Positions 46,401 to 57,204 of a DNA stretch of 64,000 nucleotides are shown here, piece after piece. A program made the translations under genes and the position numbers. The stretch's first letter is position 1; every line of letters begins with the position of its first letter. The notes below the pieces were generated by a model that did not search any database, had not been told where the DNA came from, and was given only the letters and a program-made list of their open reading frames with translations. The stretch is from contig JADNYJ010000001.1 of NCBI GenBank assembly GCA_015501075.1, positions 682,001-746,000 on the forward strand, written 5' to 3'. Source of the DNA: Gymnopilus junonius. Its lineage: Eukaryota > Basidiomycota > Agaricomycetes > Agaricales > Galerinaceae.

Positions 46401-49328
46401 CCAGTCAGGTTTGGCGGATGCCCTCAACGCTGAAATAGCTCTTGGCACGGTGGCGAATGTTCAAGAAGCAATACAGTGGCTGGGATACACGTATCTTTTC
46501 GTCAGAATGCGCATGAACCCTTACATTTATGGTGAAGCTATTGCTACCTCGATGGCTTATTTTTAACTCCTTATCAGGAATTGCGCGTGGCACCGTTCAG
46601 GACGACCCCCAGCTTAGAGAAAAACGAAGCGAGTTAATCCGAATTGCATCTGAACGCCTGACATCTACAAAGATGATCACACTCAACTTGCAGAATGGTG
46701 ATCTGCAAGTCACCGATCTGGGCAGAATTGCTGCGAAGTATTATATCCGCCACGCGTCGGTAGAGATTTTTAACAAGGAATTTCGACCGAAGATGTCTGA
46801 AGCGGACATTCTTGCAATGCTTAGCATGAGCACAGAGGTAACACATGGATCTTGGGTATCTTTGCAATCGCACAACTGAGCAATATTTAGTTTGATCAAA
46901 TTCAAGTCCGCGAACCCGAACTCAAGGAGCTGGAGCAAATTATGGCGAGGGTCCCCTGTGAGGTTAAGGTGATCTATTACTGTTTTCTTTCAGCCGACCA
47001 CGTGATCTGGTAGTTGACCCTTTTTTGCCAAGGGTGGTACAGATACGAATGCAGGCAAAGTCAATACTTTATTGCAAGGGTATATATCCAGGGAGATGGT
47101 AGAAGACTTTGCACTCGTCTCTGACATGGCATACGTTGCCCAGAACGCAGGAAGGATTGTTCGGGCTCTCTTAGAAATGGCAATCAGCAAGAAATGGGCA
47201 AACGTTACGTCGGTTCTAATGAACATGAGCAAATCTATTGAAACTAGGCTATGGCCGTTTGATCATCCCCTTCGACAATTTCCGCTCAAGGCTGATACAA
47301 TGTTTTCTGTCGAAAAGTGGGCAGACGACTGGCCGATATCTCAACTTTCAAGTCTAGACGCCAAAAGCTTGGGAGAGCTCGTCCACTTAAATGAAGCCCA
47401 TGGAATGGCCATTCTGAATGCTGCAAAACAATTCCCCACAGTCCAGGTTGCCTACACTCTACGACCAGTAACAGCGGACGTTCTTGGGATCTCTCTCGTT
47501 GTCACTCGAGCCTTTGAATGGAATCCTAAAGTGCATGGAGCGACTGAACCATTCTGGATCTGGATAGAAGAACACGATGGTTTACATATCCTCCAACTAT
47601 CGCATCTCGTCTTTCATCAGACTACTGACACATTACAAGTCAATTTCTTCGTTCCGATGCCTCAAGGACAGTCGCCGCCTATGCTTACCATACGATCGAT
47701 TTCAGACCGTTGGGTTGGTGCGGAAGATGATTTTGCAGTGTCTCTAGATTCCATCATAATGCCTTCTATCCCACAACTTCAAACACTTGTACTTGACCTA
47801 CCCTTCTTGAAAATTGACGCAATTCTTCCCGCGCACCTCAAAGACACCTTTTCACAAAATTTGCATACTCTGAACACGCTTCAAACGCAGGCATTTTGGA
47901 ATCTCGCACATAATAAGCGTAATTCTCTGCTTTGCGGCCCTGTTGGAAGTGGTAAATCTACCCTCGCTCAGATGGCAATTTGGTATGTAGTTACTATTTA
48001 CTATTTACATTCGGACTTAACCAAATATTTTTTCCAGGAGCACTATTCTGAGTGCGTCTACAGGTTGGGTCCTTATAGTCTTGCCGACAAAGGTAGCTGC
48101 CATAGAGATGGCTTCCGAATTTCGCCGTGCCTTCCAATTGTATGGCATCCGACTGGAATATGGGACCCATGAAAATATTCTTTCGCATGCGCATTCACGT
48201 ACTATCCGCGTAGCAACTCCAGAGCAGCTCCTCGATGCATTGATCGCCAAAGTCGGGTTCGCTATTAGTGGCCTTCGTTTGGTTGTATGCGATGCTCTTG
48301 AACAGCTTGGACCTGAGTACGAGCTATCGGTGTCTCTACTCCGGCATGCCGTTCAGTCGTCCCCTGTGCGGTTCATCGGGGTTTCTGCATCCCTCGATGA
48401 TCCCAGTGACCTAGCCCGATGGTTAGGTGTTGAAGAAATTGCGATTAATAACTTTCGGTCTAAGGACCGAGATCAGTCTCTTATCACTTCGTACCATTCT
48501 TTCTCTATACCGTATTCTCCTTCCCTCTTCAAAGCGATGGCAAAACCGGTGCATAGAGCCATCCAGGATTCTCCTGAAGGAACTCCTGTCCTAGTCTTCG
48601 TGCCCTCACGAGGACAATGTCGACCCATAGCATTGGACCTCATTACTAAACGCACTCTGCAGATGGAAACGGCCAGGGGTTACGTTCCGGTTGACATACC
48701 TGATGACTTACTCAGAGACTCTTGTGCAAGGTTCGAGGACGCGAGCCTGCGTGATTTCATGGTTAAGGGTGTTGGATTCTTCCATCTCGGTATTCAAAAA
48801 AAGGATCGTCTTCTGATGTTAGAAATGTTTACAGAAGGGATCATCCGCGTTCTCATTGTTCCAAAGGATTCATGTTGGAGTTTACCGGCACGGGCACCAG
48901 TTGTGATTGTTATGGGCACCCAATACGTCCATGTAGAAGAAAAGGGCTCGCTTCGCCAGATGCGGGATTACACTTTAGCAGAACTTGTAAAAATGCAGAG
49001 TCGCGCTGTTCAGCAATCAGGGACAGGTCATTTTCACCTCTTCTGCCAGGCTGAAGCCCTGGAAAGTTATTCGAGGTTTCTAGACGAAGGTCTTCCATTG
49101 GAATCGCAACTTCATGAAAGCGATATCCAACGAAAATGGATCAAATCAATCTATGCGACCAATAAAGGAAAGCAGCACGTCGTTGACGCCATGTCGTTCA
49201 CATATTTATCTCATAGAATTGTTAGCAACCCAACGTATTACGGGTTCACTTCCTCTGGGTTGGATGAAAACCTTTCTGCTATGGCCGACCAGATTATTGA
49301 CGAGGTGTACTCGCATGCTCATACATGA
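43406..49328 (+). CDS. SLH1: Ski2-like RNA helicase SLH1/ASCC3, C-terminal half degenerate and shortened
   Basis: A Brr2-type tandem helicase of the ribosome-quality-control trigger (ASCC/RQT) complex. The start [14 protein letters not shown] is the best choice, but upstream extension is possible. Cassette 1: APTGAGKTD (split by a 14 nt exon), [62 protein letters not shown] and [10 protein letters not shown], then the winged helix and first Sec63 unit ([24 protein letters not shown]). Cassette 2 has GPVGSGKST, but motif II reads [10 protein letters not shown] instead of DExH, so it cannot hydrolyse ATP normally. The protein stops at 49328 soon after [13 protein letters not shown], with no second Sec63 unit. 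The stop is 79 bp from the BNA3 stop. Confidence 0.88.
44661..44674 (+). other. 14 nt micro-exon of SLH1 (Walker A)
   Basis: CTCCTACCGGTGCA lies between an intron 44609-44660 (GTAAAT...CAAAG) and an intron 44675-44725 (GTCAGT...TCTAG). Joined in phase it supplies A-P-T-G-A of the A-P-T-G-A-G-K-T motif, with G-K-T in the next exon. Without it Walker A is destroyed. Confidence 0.8.
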
Positions 49329-49407
49329 TCCCTCTGTTGAACTATTCCATTGATATTCTCTATTATTGTAAATCACAATCTTTAAAACACCGTAGTATGT
49401 TACAAAG

Positions 49408-51157
49408 TTACTTGAGGTATTTCTTGAGCTGTTGCAAACGCTCTGCCGCTGCGCGTAAAGTATCGACGTCTTTACAGAATGCAAATCGAGCATAGGCTTC
49501 CCCGATGTTTGCATGTTCTTCACAATAGAACTGAGCAGAAGTAAATTAAAAGTAGGAAAAGTAGAAACGACGTAATTACCTCGCTGACAGGTATAGATGA
49601 GACTCCAACCTCTTGTGCAATGAACCAGCAAGCACTGCAGACAGTCATTCTAATGCCAGACAGGAGGAAGCAAAGAATCTAACCGGAAATCTCGCCCTCT
49701 TCCCAGAACACTTGAGGGGAAAGGGTAATTATCTGGGAAATCAACATTCGAGATATCCTAATAATACATGAGCAAGTGGAATGCATGCTTGAAACTCATT
49801 CTCACTAATAAGACGAAGTAACTGCCGTGAGGAAGGGTGTATTTCATCCCAAGCTTGTCAAACGCATCAACAATGATGGCTCGTCGCTCCGCATACTCCG
49901 CGAGCTGATTCTCAAAGAATTTACGCTCCTTTGCTTGTTCTAGACCAGAGGCGGCAGCTTCCTGAAGAGGCGAATTAGAGCAAAAAATGATTCGAGTGCT
50001 TGCGGCCAAAGTCGGTTGGATAATAGACTTCGGCGCAATGAGCCAGCCGATTCTCCACCCTGTTGCTGCAAATGCCTCTGTCACGGGTAAGAGATTAAAG
50101 ACCTATAACATATGAAGATATAAGATACACTTACTACCGGCAGAGCCGACAGTTACTGTGCGATCCCACATTCCTGGTAAGTTGGCGATGCGAACGTGCT
50201 CCTTTCCGTCAAAGACAAGACAATCGTACTGAGCAGGTAATGAGAAAACAGATTAAATATGTCGATGTATTACGTACAACTTCATCAGCCATTACGAGGA
50301 GGTTAAACTCTTCAGCAATAGATGCGATGGCTTCTAGTTCGGATTTGGTGAAAACTTTGCCGACGGGATTGTGTGGAGTGTTCACGATAATCAATTTTGT
50401 CCGAGGAGTGACAGCTCGGCTGTGATAAGGGGGTCAGCTTTCTTTCCCTGGCAAATAGAGAAGAGGTCCAATTACCGCAGCTCATCAATGTCGATAGTCC
50501 AATCATTACTAGTGGGATTCTCAAGAGAATCCTTGGGCGGATGCAATGGGACATAGACAGGCTTTCCGCCATTGAAAGTCACGGAGGGAAGGTACTGGTC
50601 GAAGAATGGCTCGAACATAATTACTTCATCGTCTTGTTCCAGGAATGCGGTGAAGACGGAGTATTGTCCTTCATTCGCCCCACTAGTCACAAGGATTTCC
50701 GATTCGACATCAAGCTCCCTATTAAATTGAGGACCATAGAAAGCCTTGATGGCTTCACGCAGACGGATACGACCTCTAGGGTGTGAGTAATGATTGGGAG
50801 CGACGGTATTGAGGGCCTCCTCTGCTGCATCTGTGACCCACTTCGGGGGAGCAAAGTTCATGTAACCTTGGCCGAGATTGATGCAATGTGGAGGCAAGTT
50901 CGCTGCACTGCCAAGGATAGTGAGAGCCGTGCTTCTTGAACCATGTGTATATGCGAAGAAACGCACTTGAAGATAGTCCAGACATCAAGTGCAAGGGCCC
51001 TTCCCTCCTTGAGCCGCGAGGAAAAGGGAATCAAGTTACTTCGATCTACTTTTGGCGGAGTAGAGTGGCCATTTGGTTGACCCGACATGGTGGCTTTCGA
51101 TCTGGAGCCTGAAAAGAGCGGAGATAATGGAGGTGCCTTTGAGAGACGCAAAAGCAT
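49408..51157 (-). CDS. BNA3: Kynurenine aminotransferase (class I PLP aminotransferase)
   Basis: Converts kynurenine to kynurenic acid and can act in tryptophan breakdown. Blocks: DVWTIF-NAANLPPHCINLGQGYMNFAPP, NHYSHPRGRIRLREAI, ILVTSGANEGQYSVF, DDEVIMFEPFFDQY, RTKLIIVNTPHNPVGKVFTKSEL, LVMADEVYD, the PLP-lysine motif SAGKTFAATGWRIGW, SNSPLQEAAA, YTLPHGSYFVL and FCKDVDTLRAAAERLQQLKKYL. Two starts are in frame: 51157 (MLLRLSKAPPLSPLF, basic with no acidic residue, mitochondrial-like) and 51088 (MSGQPNG, cytosolic-like). Introns are 45-60 nt and no frameshift was found. Relatives include cysteine-S-conjugate beta-lyase/KAT enzymes, so the exact substrate is inferred. Confidence 0.9.
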
Positions 51158-54100
51158 TCAATACGCACAGGTAAGATCGACGGGAATCGCTGCAAGCACG
51201 AACAATCGGATCGTGACCTTGAGTGACTCGGATTTTCGGGCAATCTCGGCCAACGGGCTTTTCTGTCTATTGCCTCAAGAGACTTTTAGGTACGTGGCAC
51301 TGGAGATGTGTCCATTGAACGAAAGATAAGTCGTGATAACATATCGCCTGAGAAGGAGATAATCACCTTGCCTGTCATCCTATGTTCAACGAACGTGCGG
51401 CAGCTTCGCCATTCCAAGGGAAATCCAAATCGGGACGGTCTCAGATTAAGGACCGATTTAGACCGAGGCAAAACCAAAGGACCGATTTACTGACACGTGA
51501 TCTCGCAAGCGCGCGCTCGCGAAGCACGTCGTGCTGCACGACCTCAAGAACATCAAAGCAAGGCCGTAAAAAAATTCAAAGAATTCAGAATATATTACAT
51601 AATGTAGACACAATAATAATGGACAGTAAGAATGACGGACTTTTGACCTTTAGCAAAGGGAGAAATGCACATCTGGAAGGACCTAACTGAGAGTAAATCC
51701 ATTGAAGCATTCTTTAAAATAGACTAGTTTTATATACCTAATGGATTCGCTTTGTAGGAGTGGGGATCTGTAACTAAATTGCTGTAATAATAACTCATTT
51801 TACTAGGGGGAGAGAGGAAAATTTTGATCTGGAGACACCAAACCTAAGCGGAATCTCCCAGTTCTTTTTGCAAATAGAAGGGCTATATAGCCGAATAGTA
51901 TTGGCACTGAGACGATAGGGATGCGCCTACGCATTGCTTTAGAAAAAAATTATCTTTCCTGAAATTTGAGAAGAGTAAGGTGAAATGGACCTCATAGAAC
52001 CATAATTTCAGTCCAATAAAAGCTGCCTACACATTATATTTGCTCTCCCAAATGTGATAGAGTATTAGGCCAATAGATGATGGTCAGAAACATTGAATGC
52101 CACAGAGAAACTGTTTCTCTCCTTGACTTTTAGCTTTGGGAAAGGTAAAATCAGTCTCAGAAGTATCCTACATGCTTTCCTTGCACATAAATCATGCAAT
52201 TTACATTCCATAATTACTTAACTATCACCTTGCATGGCTGATGATTGGCTCCAGTGGTAAGATTGACAATCCCAGGCATGTACTTTACTGTGCTTCAAGT
52301 GAAGACCACAGGTGAGAACTACCTACCGAGTAAGGAAACCCTCTGGGAGGAATTTCTGCCCTCTGGCCAGAAAGCCCTGGTCTCAGAATCGTCCAGATTT
52401 GGGTTTACCTCCCAATCCCCAATAGGGTGGGTATCCAAAGAAGGATAAAAGAGAAAAAGCGCGAGAAAAGAAGAAAAACGAGAAGGATTTCAAGACTTTT
52501 CCTTCTGAAAAATAAGCCTCTCTTATTAGTTGCACCCTTGTCAATATTGTAGTATTTTCAATTATGAGCACGAATTTCTAAGAAAAAAAATCTTGCGCTT
52601 CGCGCGTAATGTGGAGGCAGCCGGATGGATTTCCTGGCTCAGAAATAATTATATTAATGGAGAGGACTTCCTTGATTTTTTTTAAATATATTTATATAAC
52701 ATTTTTACACGGGTGTAGCTGGCAGCGATGCCAATTAAGAACTGCAAGACGCTCAAGCGATGTCTGATCCAGGAGATCAGGAGTCCGGCTGGACAGATTA
52801 AAGCAAAAAATTGACCTAATTTACAGTACAAATATTAGGTGATTGGAATTATTATTATAGCAATATTGAAACATGTAGACGATGGGTAAACCCCCTGCAG
52901 AGCGCCAAAGGTACCAGGAGCAGTGGCAGCTAACCGTGAGATCGTGGCTGTGAAATGGCAGGTAACATATGGCCGTGGCAGGTAATATTTCTCTTAATTA
53001 CTGTAGATATAGGGACTAGATTAAAATTATGAAGCTCCCATTCGTTTTAATTTATGCCCTTACATCTAATTTATTTTTTTCAGAATAATAAAATAAAGTT
53101 TGGGTGAACGAGAGGTCAAATACTTCGTTCACGGCATCTGCCGGGCAGGTAACATGGCAGGTAACAACCCACTCGATTGGGCGGTGAACCCAGATTTGGA
53201 CTTCAGAGGCCCTTGGAATGACCAATTTTTCGAACGTGCTGCTTGCGTGCTGCCACCATTTAATCAGGCTGACATAAATCACCGCATCTTTCGGATCTCC
53301 GATATGTATCATATCAGATAAGATTTCCAGAAACCGTGATCGTTTAGATAGCCACGCGTTGGTCCGTCCGCTTATTAGAGGTTATCTGCCACAGGCTCAA
53401 TCCTAGAAACACGCTGGAACCTTCGCTGGAAGCACTTGAGCCGGTTGCTCCCCGAGCTGCTCCAAGCAACTACTGGTTCGCCCCAATTTTCCCTATGATG
53501 GTAACCGAGTGTGAACTAGTTTCCAATACGTCATCAATCTGTAATGCGAGGTGGTGCTTCGTAATCGTGGAGCACTCAAATGATGGTTGACTTCGGTCGT
53601 TCAATTCAGGATTAAACATATTGCGGATAACCTCTATTGAAATTGAGGGTGACGTTTCTTCTCTTCTTTTCTTTGGACTAATGACACGGGCCCCTTTCGA
53701 CGCCCTGTTGACCACTATTATGGGCCATGAGCCTGCTATAGCCAACAATCTTCGACAGGTTCATTACATTCATTGCACACCGGCCTGTTCTGGCATGCCT
53801 GCTTTTCCAACTTGCTATGGACAATCCTGCGGGTTGCGTCGTCTTGCGTTGGCACTGGCAATGTGTTCGATTATGTATAAGTTATCTTGAATTATCAGAT
53901 AACAGATATCCGTTTTTCCGATCCCATAAGCAGTCTATTTGCCATGGTTCTTGGTGTCGACTTCAGCCACGTTCCTCGCCCGAACCTCATCCGCAAAGAA
54001 CCGAATCTTCTCCGCCTTGCGTCTATCATTTTGCTAACTCTGTTTTCAAGGGGTGAAACTCGGTGGTTCTTTGCCTTCATTTCGATATCTAAATCTTTAC

Positions 54101-54432
54101 CGCATGCCGGTCGAGAAAGCATAAGCTTCTCTTGTGCTGTACCACGTCGTCATTCTACTGCACACAGTTGTTCCGAGTATCTGAAATCATTGAGCCGAGA
54201 GGACTCATGTGTCATTGGCTATGTACGCATATGGCGAAGAAAACAAGCAAATCCAATCGAAAACTTCTTGCGACCTGAGTCTACAGATTCATAGATCGTA
54301 CTACCCAGTGGAGAATTGACAAAAACAGTGTTTTCTTCCCTGGATTTTCTAATAAAGAGACTGTTTCATGGCCGACCAACGTCTCTTCGTTCCAGGTCCC
54401 CCAATAATTCCAGCTGTGTCCAATCATCCATC
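51158..54432. other. Gene-poor AT-rich stretch
   Basis: About 3.3 kb with no protein I can recognise. The longest plausible plus frame, 53887-54294 (about 135 codons), has no known motif and is not called as a gene. Contents noted: a GCGCGCGCTCGCGAAGC patch near 51510; strongly AT-rich DNA at 51700-52200 and 52480-53100; four copies of GGCAGGTAA at 52957, 52977, 53144 and 53156. It is probably decayed mobile DNA plus the ferric reductase promoter. Confidence 0.45.
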
Positions 54433-56774
54433 ATGCCCTTCAATGACTCGAGCCATATTTTTGCGGCAATTCCATCTTCCTCCCAGCGCTCTCTCAGAAA
54501 CCGACTACAAATAGCTCATGTCAGGCAGCTATGGATTTTTCTGGGGAGCGTTCTCGCATTTTTTACCGCCGTCAACTTTCTTCGCTACCTATGGTCGAAA
54601 CTCTTCCCAATTTCGAAGGGTCACGATTTTTTTACAAAGGAGAAGATCGACGAAGAAACTAGTAACACCCCACTCAAACAATCAACATGTCGGCGCAGCT
54701 TGTCAGCCTTGACGACAGGCTTCAGGATTGTCTTCTTTCGATGGAGCGTTCCAATTGGACCAAGTGTCTTTGCCTCTGTCACCGAACTGAGCTTCACTTT
54801 CATATATATTGCTGCGATGTTAATTTGGCTTCTCGTCGACAGTAAGACACCCCTTCCTGCGCAACATATGACCAACTGATGCATTGCAAAAGCTCAAGAT
54901 CTCCAGGCACTTTTCTATCAGGACCGAGCTGCTCTCATGGCTTCGTGTCAACTTCCCTTGGTCGTTGCCCTCGCCGGGAAAAACAACGTCATTTCATGTA
55001 AGTATTTCATACTTTATTCTTTCACGTATGCAAAGGACTCACCTTTTAACTTCACAAGGGTTGACAGGGATCAGTCATGAAAGGGTATGTTATTAATTCC
55101 TCCTTTTGAATGGTCTCTGACTTTGTCAATGACAGCTCAATGTCCTTCACCGAGCTTCTGCGAGAACGATCATGATCTTCCTTTGGATACATGCTTTGGC
55201 CAGAGTTGTGTCAGGGTATGTGTCTAATTTCCTCTTATCTTTTTCTGTATATCAATAGTTCTGTAGATTGCCCAAGGATGCTGATTTCTCTCATGATTGG
55301 ATGCGGTGTGGTGCTCTTAGTCTCGCGAGCCTCACCATCGCCACAATTCTCTCGGTGCGGCCTATACGACAAATGGTGTTCGAGTTCTTCCTTGTGACGC
55401 ACATAGTCTGTGTTCTGTAAGTGTCTCCATTTCATCAAAGTTTTGTTCAATCCTCCTAATATTGGAATAGAATTTTTATTGTTGCCGGCTACTATCACGC
55501 GAAGGCAGAGCGGTATGTTTCCCCGCATCTATTAATATTTTGAATCTGATTAGCTCACTCTTCTATATAGCTTCGGCGACTATATCTGGCCTGCTCTACT
55601 CGTCTGGGGTTTCGATAGAGGTCTCCGCATGGCCCGCCTCGTCTGGAATAACAAGATGTGGAGCAGATCACATCCCGGAGATGCCTTGGTAGAACTTGTC
55701 TCTGAAGACACGATAAGACTGACTTTACACCGTCGCATTTCCTGGCTTCCTGGTCAACACGCCTACGTCATTTTACCTACTGTCAGCAACTTACCTTTTG
55801 AGGCACATCCGTTCACTATCGCCAGTATACCGGAGAGTGGCGGAAATTCCGAGGAAAGTGATGTTATTTTCCTCATCCGAGGCAGAGGCGGGTTCACACA
55901 GCGACTCCGAGAGCACGCTGCTAAGGATCACGGCAGTAGAGTGCCTGCTTTCCTGGACGGTCCCTACGGCTGCCCCCCTGATCTTCGCTCTTTTACGACA
56001 TGTATTCTTATTGCAGGTCAGTACTTCTATCGCACTTTGAATCTCCCGTAATAGAAACGTGGTCACAGGTGGATCAGGAATTTCATATACGCTTCCCCTC
56101 CTTCTGGATCTTGTAAGGTAAGTAAAGCTTCTGGCGCCGCGCTTCTGCAATTAAATTGGCTTTCTTTCTTGCAGACACAGCTTTGAAGGCAGCCCATCTG
56201 CTGTACAACGGATTGTATTCGTCTGGGCTGTGCGCGACGCAGGTATGCCTGCCAATGGTTGATTTTCATATCAAAATTTTCATCGATTGGATTTTAGACC
56301 ATCTCAAATGGATATCTACAATTCTCCAGGAGGCCCTGGCTCGTGCGACCAAACCTCTGGTAATTGAACCAAGAGTATATGTTACTGGGAAGAACTTCCC
56401 GATCCCAGAAGTACCCGGAGCTGCCTCCGAACGAGCGTCTGTGTCCTCTAGCTCCATCGAAAAAGGAGACATACAAGAGGCTGCGTTACCTGTGTACTCT
56501 GCTTTGAAATTGATTCACGGCAGGCCCAGCATGAAGAAATTGCTATCTGAAGAAATCGAAGCCTCTCCTGGTGCTATTTCAGTAGACGGTTAGTTCCTCA
56601 CAATTTGAGCCGACGAATAGCTACCCATATAATAATTCTTTTACAGTTGCTGGACCCACGCCTCTGTCTGAGTCAATTCGTCGGGCCCTGAGTTCTGGAT
56701 TGGCTAGCCCAGCGTCTGTATTAAAAGGTTCCCCACCCGTGACACTCCACGTGGAGACATTCGGAATGAACTGA
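54433..56774 (+). CDS. FRE: Ferric/cupric reductase (FRE family, NOX-like flavocytochrome)
   Basis: A membrane flavocytochrome that passes electrons from NADPH via FAD and two haems to external Fe3+ or Cu2+. The start is MPFNDSSHIFAA (54433); an upstream in-frame ATG at 54316 exists. Membrane helices include QLWIFLGSVLAFFTAVNFLRYLW, FTFIYIAAMLIWLLVD and LPLVVALAGKNNVIS. Haem ligands fit NVLHRASARTIMIFLWIHALARV (His-x13-His) and FFLVTHIVCVLIFIVAGYYHAK. The FAD site is EAHPFTIASIP; the NADPH site starts IAGGSGISYTLPLLLDL, followed by RIVFVWAVRDA. Ten or so introns join in phase, and those at 55064-56640 were checked. No break was found. The last exon ends TFGMN. Confidence 0.9.
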
Positions 56775-57204
56775 TGGGCTCAGCATCTATCTGTTTTGTA
56801 TCTTAGGGATGCTGGGAATGCGTACAATTACAATTATCCGATTCGAACTCAATAGTACGGTTAGTAGATGTAGGTTTCGCTCTCGGTTTGATTGCATGAA
56901 TTTGTATCCAGGAGGTTATTCTTTTTACTCTCAACTTTATAAATCATGCAGCGAAAAACGCCAATTTGTTGCTTCAATACTGTTATGTGTCAGAACCCCG
57001 CTGGCATTGGGCAGACTCCTCAGGTTTGGATTGGTGGATTAACTCGACTTTTAACTTTTAAGTATAAGTATTAGTCACGTGGGCGTTATTGTGACATCTG
57101 ACAACCAGCAGTGGCTGTGGACGTTTTAACTTTGAACTTGAACTTCTGAAGCTCGACTCGATTCTAGGAGCCTTTGGAGCCTGGTAATCTTCTGGCTGCA
57201 GAAT
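56775..57204. other. Gene-free stretch
   Basis: About 430 bp between the ferric reductase and the ankyrin-FYVE gene, with no credible coding frame. It should contain the promoter of the latter. Confidence 0.45.

Noticed and set aside
52230..52330. Possible tRNA-derived SINE (GGCTCCAGTGGTAAG as an A box, GCTTCAAGTGAAG as a B box)
   Set aside because: Only loose box similarity, no cloverleaf, no poly-A or second copy in the window.
53887..54294. 135-codon plus-strand open frame upstream of the ferric reductase
   Set aside because: No recognisable motif, no plausible splice partners, and overlapping minus-strand frames of similar size; treated as chance.
56230..56310. Stop codon in the ferric reductase NADPH domain
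   Set aside because: Lies in an in-phase intron (GTATGC...TTTTAG); the protein continues with DHLKWISTILQEAL.
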